DNA of 36,635 bases from an uncultured Flavobacteriaceae bacterium. GTDB taxonomy: Bacteria; Bacteroidota; Bacteroidia; Flavobacteriales; Flavobacteriaceae. Made by a program: the position numbers and the translations under genes. The notes under the pieces are model-generated. The model searched no databases. It had not been told where the DNA came from and saw only the letters and a list, made by a program, of their open reading frames with translations. The stretch covers positions 1-36,635 of the forward strand of contig CAJWVI010000021.1 of assembly GCA_913048115.1 (NCBI GenBank), read 5' to 3'. How positions within the stretch are numbered: the first letter of the stretch is position 1; each line of letters begins with the position of its first letter. Below, piece after piece: positions 32,045 through 36,635 of this stretch.

Positions 32045-33514
32045 TTAGTTTCCTGTTATCACAATATTATCAATGTGGTAACGTGTTGTTGCTGTTGGAT
32101 CTGATCCTTGATATCTAAAAGCAATATGAGCCATACCCTCAACACATGAAACATTAACGGGTCCTGATGGAGTGAAATCTCCAAAACCACTCTCTGGTCC
32201 TGATGGAATGATTGCGTCTAATAAATTCCAGGTAGATGTAGTAACATCTCCAGTGTAATCACTAGAAACTAACACACTTAATATTGTACCGTTATCAAAA
32301 GCTGCCTGTATGTTAAAGGTCAATTCTTCTTCTGTGGTTGTATCCATATCAATGGCTGGAGTTACAAGCCAGGTGTCAATAATTTCTTCTCCAGAACTAA
32401 ACCCAGATATTTGAGCATAGTTGTTATTGTCATAGTTTCCAATCTCCCAAACTTCATTACCGCCACTTGCATTTACATTTGTCCAGCCTGCGTTTACAAA
32501 GTCTTCAATAGCATCAAATCCTTCAAAGTCTTCACTGTAGAATTCTGTTCCACCACCACTAGGTCCATCACAATTAAATGTTTCTGGATCACAACGGTTT
32601 TCATTATCAAAAGAAATATCAGAAGGATCATTTATAACCATGTTAAAGGCATCCCCAAAGTAGTTTTTAGTTAAAATTCCTCTCATCGAACCTCTTCCTT
32701 GTGGTAATAAAAAAGATTTGAAATCTGCAAAGGTGCTTGTGCTAAAGATAACGCTTCCACCTTCTTCACAGCTTTCTAACAAACGTTCTCCGTCAAATTC
32801 ATCTTCTGGCTCACCGGCATATGTCTTACGATCATCTCCTAAAGCCTCATTACGGTTAAACTGTGCATCTGCTAATGCTACTAATAAATTAGTATTGGCA
32901 TCTGTAAATTCTGAAAACAACAATGGTTTTGCCACCATAGTTTCTACAACTGCGTCTCTAATGACGTAGTCTAACATTTGAGACTCTCCAATTTTACCTA
33001 AATCATTTATATCTATTATTCCTAATGTAAATACACCAGCATCATATCCAGCAGTTAAGCCGTCTAGACGAACATATACTTTTCTACCTATTTCATAGGT
33101 GATAAATAAAGGATTTACATCTATTAATACTTTCACACCTCTTGCTGGGTTGGATGGAGCATTTTGTAAAATCATTTCTTCAAAGAAATTACCTGCTTGA
33201 TCGTTAGAGATTACATATCCCTCTACGTAGGTAATTAGATCTGTTTGAAATGTTAACTTTTCTGTTCCTCTTAGTTCTGCAAGAACATCATCGTAGTTAA
33301 AATCTCCAGGCTCAACACCAAGGTTGTCTGCTGCTGCAGCTACTTGTTGCTCAAAGGCACTGTTAATCCCTATTATGGTTAGCACTTCACCTTCAAGGTT
33401 TGGAGCTATTACGGTAGTATTAGGTGTTTCAAAATCATCATCCTGAACACACGATACTATTCCTACTGTTACCATTAACAGCATTACTAGTTTGTATAAA
33501 TTGAAATTTTTCAT
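32045..33514 (-). CDS. DUF5689 surface lipoprotein with choice-of-anchor-J-like C-terminal domain
   Basis: A 489-residue lipoprotein (GIVSC, Cys22) whose V-Q-D-D-D-F-E after the cysteine resembles the Bacteroidota surface-export signal. The DUF5689 part (about 40-310) is recognised by TYVEGYVISNDQAGNFFEEM, VKVLIDVN and GRKVYVRLDGLTAGYD. The C-terminal part from YSEDFEGFDAIEDFVNAGW to the end (YHIDNIVITGN) is a jelly-roll of the choice-of-anchor-J type, with WLVTPAIDM as a marker. It follows the TonB-receptor gene by 25 bases in one operon. By analogy with other receptor/lipoprotein pairs it may hold or pass on the ligand, but the substrate is unknown. Confidence 0.85.
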   Translation of the reverse strand: MKNFNLYKLVMLLMVTVGIVSCVQDDDFETPNTTVIAPNLEGEVLTIIGINSAFEQQVAAAADNLGVEPGDFNYDDVLAELRGTEKLTFQTDLITYVEGYVISNDQAGNFFEEMILQNAPSNPARGVKVLIDVNPLFITYEIGRKVYVRLDGLTAGYDAGVFTLGIIDINDLGKIGESQMLDYVIRDAVVETMVAKPLLFSEFTDANTNLLVALADAQFNRNEALGDDRKTYAGEPEDEFDGERLLESCEEGGSVIFSTSTFADFKSFLLPQGRGSMRGILTKNYFGDAFNMVINDPSDISFDNENRCDPETFNCDGPSGGGTEFYSEDFEGFDAIEDFVNAGWTNVNASGGNEVWEIGNYDNNNYAQISGFSSGEEIIDTWLVTPAIDMDTTTEEELTFNIQAAFDNGTILSVLVSSDYTGDVTTSTWNLLDAIIPSGPESGFGDFTPSGPVNVSCVEGMAHIAFRYQGSDPTATTRYHIDNIVITGN

Positions 33515-33539
33515 CTGTAGTGTATTTATAATTTTTTAA

Positions 33540-36347
33540 TTAAAATCTAACGTAAAGGTTTAAATAATAGGTAGTTCCATTTCCGAAGAAGTAGCGATTC
33601 CCAAATACGGGTGTGTCTCTAGTTGATTCTTCAACCATGCCACGATAATCTGCAATTCTAGAGTCTTCAAAACCACCTGTTCTATAACGTTGGTCAAATA
33701 CGTTATTAAGCGTTGCAAAGAAACCAACATAATAATCATTAACTCTCCATGACTTTCCTCCAACAACATTTACCAAAGTATAATCATCAAACTGTTCTTG
33801 TTGTAATAACTCTCTGGCTATTGTTTGATCATAATCATTGTAGCCTATGTTGTCTATGTCTGTAGCAAAGTTGTCGTTTCTACGCAAACTACTTACATCT
33901 ATATATGCATTTGAAAAATAGTTTGACGTTACTCCAAACCACCAAAAGTTTGGGTCACGATATTCAAACCCTACCTGAAATGCGTTTTCTGGACCACCAG
34001 CAATGTGTAAGTTTTCTAGTTTAGTTGTACCATCTCCTAGACGCTTTGGTCCTTCAAAATCATCACTAGTGAAGTATTGATTTGGGTTATTAGTATATAC
34101 GTATTGCGCCATTGATGCAGCCCCTTTAAGCTTTATCGTTGGTGTTATTTGTGCTTCAATACCTAATTCTACTCCTGCTCTTGTGGTCTCTATACCTGTA
34201 AGGACTTCTTGAACAAAGGTTCCACCTCCATCTTCATTAACGATAGACTCGGTAAAGAAGAAGTTAATATCTGTTTGGTCCTGCATGGCATTATAAAACC
34301 CTGTAAGCCTTGCCTTTAAGATAGGAGAGCGAAAGATGTAACTTACATCTAAGTTTTGAATCTTCTCTTCCACTAAGCCTTCTACAACATTGTTGTTTTG
34401 ACGAGAGTTACTAAAAGAGTTACGTATGCTTGGCGCCTTGGTTAGGTACCCAGCATTAACATCAATTAAATGACGTCCTGTTATTTTGTACACCGCGCCT
34501 GCTTTAAAACCAAGGGTATTAAAATTTAAGGCTTCGCTTTCACCAAAAGAGTTGTTTCCTCCTTGATAGTTTCCGTTTTCATACAAACCATTACGTTGAT
34601 AATTAGTAGCACCTAGACTAGCTGCCAAATAAAAATCTACTAAACTGTATTTGAATTGAGCTTGTGCAAATCCAGAAAGGACATCTGCGTTAACTTCAAA
34701 ATTATATTTGTAGCGATCTCCTTCACCAACAATACGGTCTGGGTTACGTACATCACTCTGTGCTATATTAGCTTGTAAATCTCCAGAACCATCTCCAGAC
34801 TCTGAAGCTGCAAAGGAATCTATATCCAAATATCCATTACTTCCTAATAAATCACGAACCTCTGCATAGTTTTCACTCTTCAGGCTCCGGTAATTAAGGG
34901 CAGCATTTAATGTAATGTTGTTTGTCAATTCTGAAAAAAGAATAGAACTAAATTGTAATTGACTGTCTTTACTTACATCATCTTGAAGAATATAAGAGGC
35001 TCTTAGCGCGCTTCCTTCTGCATCTATGTTAGCGTCATATAATGTAGTCCAAGGAATTTGACCATCGTTTACAAATTCTTCTCTTGCCAAATATGCTTGT
35101 TGATATTGATAGGCCGAAGGACTTGCATCTCTTAAAAAGTAACTAGGCATTCTTTGGTAGTAGTTTCCAGAAGGATTACGGTTCCCGTTATTATCTATAC
35201 GGCTATTTCTAATGGTTCCTGTTTGGTATCCAATGTTTGTGTTTAACGTTGTTTTTTCACCAATATTCCAGTAGTGGTTTAGCATGAAAATTGGTTCCTC
35301 AATTTCTTTGATACGGCTATTTCTAAGTTCACCGTCTTGATACCCCCAGTTTGGATTGTAGCGTATTCCTTTTAAATCTCTTTGCTCTTGTGTGATAGCC
35401 GTAGAACGTCCTCTTCTATTTGGTGTGTAAAAAGCGGTAAGGTTAACACTATGGTTGTCGTTAATTTTCTTCTCTACAGAAGCAAAGAATGAATTTGAAT
35501 CATACAAAGTACCATCTTGGTAGCCTCCTTCACCAAACCTGCGTGCCGCAGATACGGCATAAGCCCAACCATTTTGGTTTAACCCACTATTATAGGTACC
35601 CATAACTCTACCACGGTAGCTCCTGTTTGAAGACGCATAAGAAACACGGCCTCCTTGGCGGTATTGAGATGCTCTCATAATAATGTTGGTTGTTCCTGCA
35701 ACACCACCAAAAGTATAATCACTAGCCTTAAGGCCCATAGAAAACTCACGGTTACGTTGCACATCATTAAGTCCTCCCCAGTTACCCCATTGTGGACGTC
35801 CTGTGATTTGTTTGTTCATTTCAAGACCATTGATGAGTACTTTCCCGTTGGCATTGTCCAGACCTCTTGGTCTAAAAAATGTTGCGCTAAAATCAAAAGC
35901 AGCGGCATTTAAAAAAGCATCTCTAGAGGCTTGTAATAAACCAGAGGTGTTAAATGACGAGCCGTCATCTTCATCTAGCTCATTATCAGTTAAACTAATA
36001 ATACCTATTTGAGCTTCCTCAATGGCAAGATCAACCTCCAATAAAAGAGTCTGTAAATCTAATGTTTCCCCGTTTTGAATGGTAATTTGGATTCTTTGCG
36101 TGTAATACCCTCCTTTTGAAACCAAAAGCACCTGTTCCCCTTGAGGTAGGTTGTTACTTTCAATAAAGAAAAGACCTTCAGTATCTGTCAATACACTAAA
36201 TGTACTCGCCTTTATACTAACGGCTACATCTTGAATGACATCACTTGAATTTGTATCCACTACGCGTCCTTTTACTACTGCAGTTTGAGCAAATCCTGTG
36301 CTTGCAAAAAACAAGAAAGTAAAAAAAGTTAATATGAATTTTTTCAT
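33540..36347 (-). CDS. TonB-dependent outer-membrane receptor with carboxypeptidase-regulatory-like N-domain
   Basis: A 935-residue receptor. The signal peptide (ending STGFAQ) is followed by a CarboxypepD_reg-like beta-sandwich (about 22-110, VVKGRVVDTNSSDVIQDVAV). Then come a TonB plug domain (about 130-235, with FRPRGLDNANGKVLINGLEMN and YTFGGVAGTTNIIMRAS) and a large beta-barrel with aromatic-rich strands ending in YLNLYVRF. The plug is short and lacks the SusC hallmark, and the partner lipoprotein is DUF5689, not SusD, so a glycan-uptake (PUL) role is not indicated. It leads a two-gene operon divergent from an endonuclease-like gene, which hints at uptake of nucleic-acid- or phosphate-containing material, as inference only. 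Confidence 0.92.
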   Translation of the reverse strand: MKKFILTFFTFLFFASTGFAQTAVVKGRVVDTNSSDVIQDVAVSIKASTFSVLTDTEGLFFIESNNLPQGEQVLLVSKGGYYTQRIQITIQNGETLDLQTLLLEVDLAIEEAQIGIISLTDNELDEDDGSSFNTSGLLQASRDAFLNAAAFDFSATFFRPRGLDNANGKVLINGLEMNKQITGRPQWGNWGGLNDVQRNREFSMGLKASDYTFGGVAGTTNIIMRASQYRQGGRVSYASSNRSYRGRVMGTYNSGLNQNGWAYAVSAARRFGEGGYQDGTLYDSNSFFASVEKKINDNHSVNLTAFYTPNRRGRSTAITQEQRDLKGIRYNPNWGYQDGELRNSRIKEIEEPIFMLNHYWNIGEKTTLNTNIGYQTGTIRNSRIDNNGNRNPSGNYYQRMPSYFLRDASPSAYQYQQAYLAREEFVNDGQIPWTTLYDANIDAEGSALRASYILQDDVSKDSQLQFSSILFSELTNNITLNAALNYRSLKSENYAEVRDLLGSNGYLDIDSFAASESGDGSGDLQANIAQSDVRNPDRIVGEGDRYKYNFEVNADVLSGFAQAQFKYSLVDFYLAASLGATNYQRNGLYENGNYQGGNNSFGESEALNFNTLGFKAGAVYKITGRHLIDVNAGYLTKAPSIRNSFSNSRQNNNVVEGLVEEKIQNLDVSYIFRSPILKARLTGFYNAMQDQTDINFFFTESIVNEDGGGTFVQEVLTGIETTRAGVELGIEAQITPTIKLKGAASMAQYVYTNNPNQYFTSDDFEGPKRLGDGTTKLENLHIAGGPENAFQVGFEYRDPNFWWFGVTSNYFSNAYIDVSSLRRNDNFATDIDNIGYNDYDQTIARELLQQEQFDDYTLVNVVGGKSWRVNDYYVGFFATLNNVFDQRYRTGGFEDSRIADYRGMVEESTRDTPVFGNRYFFGNGTTYYLNLYVRF

Positions 36348-36412
36348 TCTTAAATTTTAAATATTTGATGAGAATTTAACCTTCTCGTTAATATATTATT
36401 ATCAATTTTGAA

Positions 36413-36420
36413 CAAATGTA
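36413..36420 (-). promoter_or_regulatory. -7 element TACATTTG before the TonB-receptor operon
   Basis: The minus strand reads TACATTTG, an exact TAnnTTTG match, 65 bases before the receptor ATG. A TTG at proper -33 spacing was not found. Confidence 0.4.
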
Positions 36421-36440
36421 CATTTTTCAAAGTAATTAAT

Positions 36441-36448
36441 TACTTTTG
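36441..36448 (+). promoter_or_regulatory. -7 element TACTTTTG before the endonuclease-like gene
   Basis: TACTTTTG matches TAnnTTTG and ends 47 bases before the ATG at 36496. It lies only 20 bases from the oppositely oriented receptor element, so the two promoters would overlap. No good -33 element is seen. Confidence 0.35.
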
Positions 36449-36457
36449 TTGAATCAA

Positions 36458-36477
36458 TTGTGTGAATTTTTACACAA
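36458..36477 (+). repeat. Short dyad TTGTGT-N8-ACACAA in the divergent promoter region
   Basis: Six-base perfect half-sites separated by 8 bases, just downstream of the plus-strand -7-like box. The size and place would suit an operator for the endonuclease-like gene, but a dyad this short can occur by chance. Confidence 0.35.
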
Positions 36478-36495
36478 ATTTAATAAGCCCTTTAA

Positions 36496-36635
36496 ATGCA
36501 AAACACAAAACATTTTTTTATCGCCTTGTTTTTATTTACAAGCATAGGCCTTGCTCAAGAAAAAAAACAATACAAGGTAAATACAATAGCCTTTTATAAT
36601 GTTGAGAACTTATTTGATACAGAAAATGACCCTAT
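36496..36635 (+). CDS. Endonuclease/exonuclease/phosphatase family protein, 3' end outside the window
   Basis: The ATG at 36496 opens a frame that runs to the right edge (46 complete codons seen). It encodes a signal peptide (MQNTKHFFIALFLFTSIGLA, then Q-E-K-K) followed by V-N-T-I-A-F-Y-N-V-E-N-L-F-D-T-E-N-D-P. The FYNVENLFD start with its conserved asparagine and glutamate is the first catalytic motif of exported EEP-family nucleases/phosphatases common in Bacteroidota. The rest, including the histidine and aspartate motifs, lies outside. It is divergent from the TonB-receptor/DUF5689 operon with a 148-base shared region, so joint regulation is possible. Confidence 0.85.
   Translation, partial: MQNTKHFFIALFLFTSIGLAQEKKQYKVNTIAFYNVENLFDTENDP

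Noticed and set aside
33540-36347. SusC/SusD-type polysaccharide utilisation locus
   Set aside because: The receptor lacks the long SusC form, the lipoprotein is DUF5689 rather than SusD, and no glycoside hydrolase is present.

Overview
The window is a stretch of chromosome from a member of the Bacteroidota, almost certainly a Flavobacteriaceae bacterium. The DNA is AT-rich. Several secreted proteins end in type A or type B type-IX-secretion (T9SS) sorting domains, and there are many lipoproteins, PorP/SprF and TonB-receptor outer-membrane proteins, and lineage-typical families (DUF2480, DUF3078, DUF5689). Promoter-like sites fit the Bacteroidota TAnnTTTG -7 consensus. No rRNA, tRNA, CRISPR array, insertion sequence or phage gene was recognised; the region reads as vertically inherited core and near-core sequence.

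Layout. (1) 1-6560: tail of an ankyrin-repeat gene, an omega-amidase-type nitrilase, a convergent Ig-like lipoprotein, a ComF-family phosphoribosyltransferase, a coiled-coil membrane protein, glycyl-tRNA synthetase with a clear terminator, and a small lipoprotein. (2) 6906-9842: a 978-residue T9SS cargo with two CARDB-like domains and a GEVED-like domain, closed by a long perfect hairpin. (3) 9926-14600: a tightly spaced four-gene set made of a secreted choice-of-anchor-B protein, a lipoprotein with seven propeller-like repeats, an MbnP-like copper-binding lipoprotein and an MbnH/MauG-like di-haem peroxidase lipoprotein. (4) 14881-22361: a complete SUF iron-sulfur cluster operon (sufA, sufB, lipoprotein, sufC, sufD, sufS, META lipoprotein, sufE, sufT-like, DUF2480). 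(5) 22433-24615: a DUF3078 protein convergent with hflX. (6) 24973-31443: a giant type B T9SS adhesin-like protein, a PorP/SprF protein and an OmpA-family protein, closed by a strong terminator. (7) 31444-32044: a 601-base non-coding gap bounded by two terminators. (8) 32045-36635: a TonB-dependent receptor plus DUF5689 surface lipoprotein operon on the minus strand, divergent from an endonuclease/exonuclease/phosphatase gene cut by the right edge.

The region with most potential for new biology is 9926-14600. MbnH is known to convert a tryptophan of MbnP to kynurenine and so create a copper site. Here that pair sits outside any visible methanobactin operon, both members look like lipoproteins with acidic residues after the lipid cysteine (resembling Bacteroidota surface-export signals), and they are co-oriented with a lipoprotein propeller and a T9SS-exported propeller-like protein. 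A cell-surface copper handling or acquisition module is a reasonable inference. The second point of interest is that two envelope lipoproteins (one NlpE-C-like, one META/HslJ-like) are embedded with 1-base spacing or a 4-base overlap inside the otherwise cytosolic SUF operon. Everything here was read by eye from the sequence and its translations; family assignments rest on recognised motifs, not on a database search.
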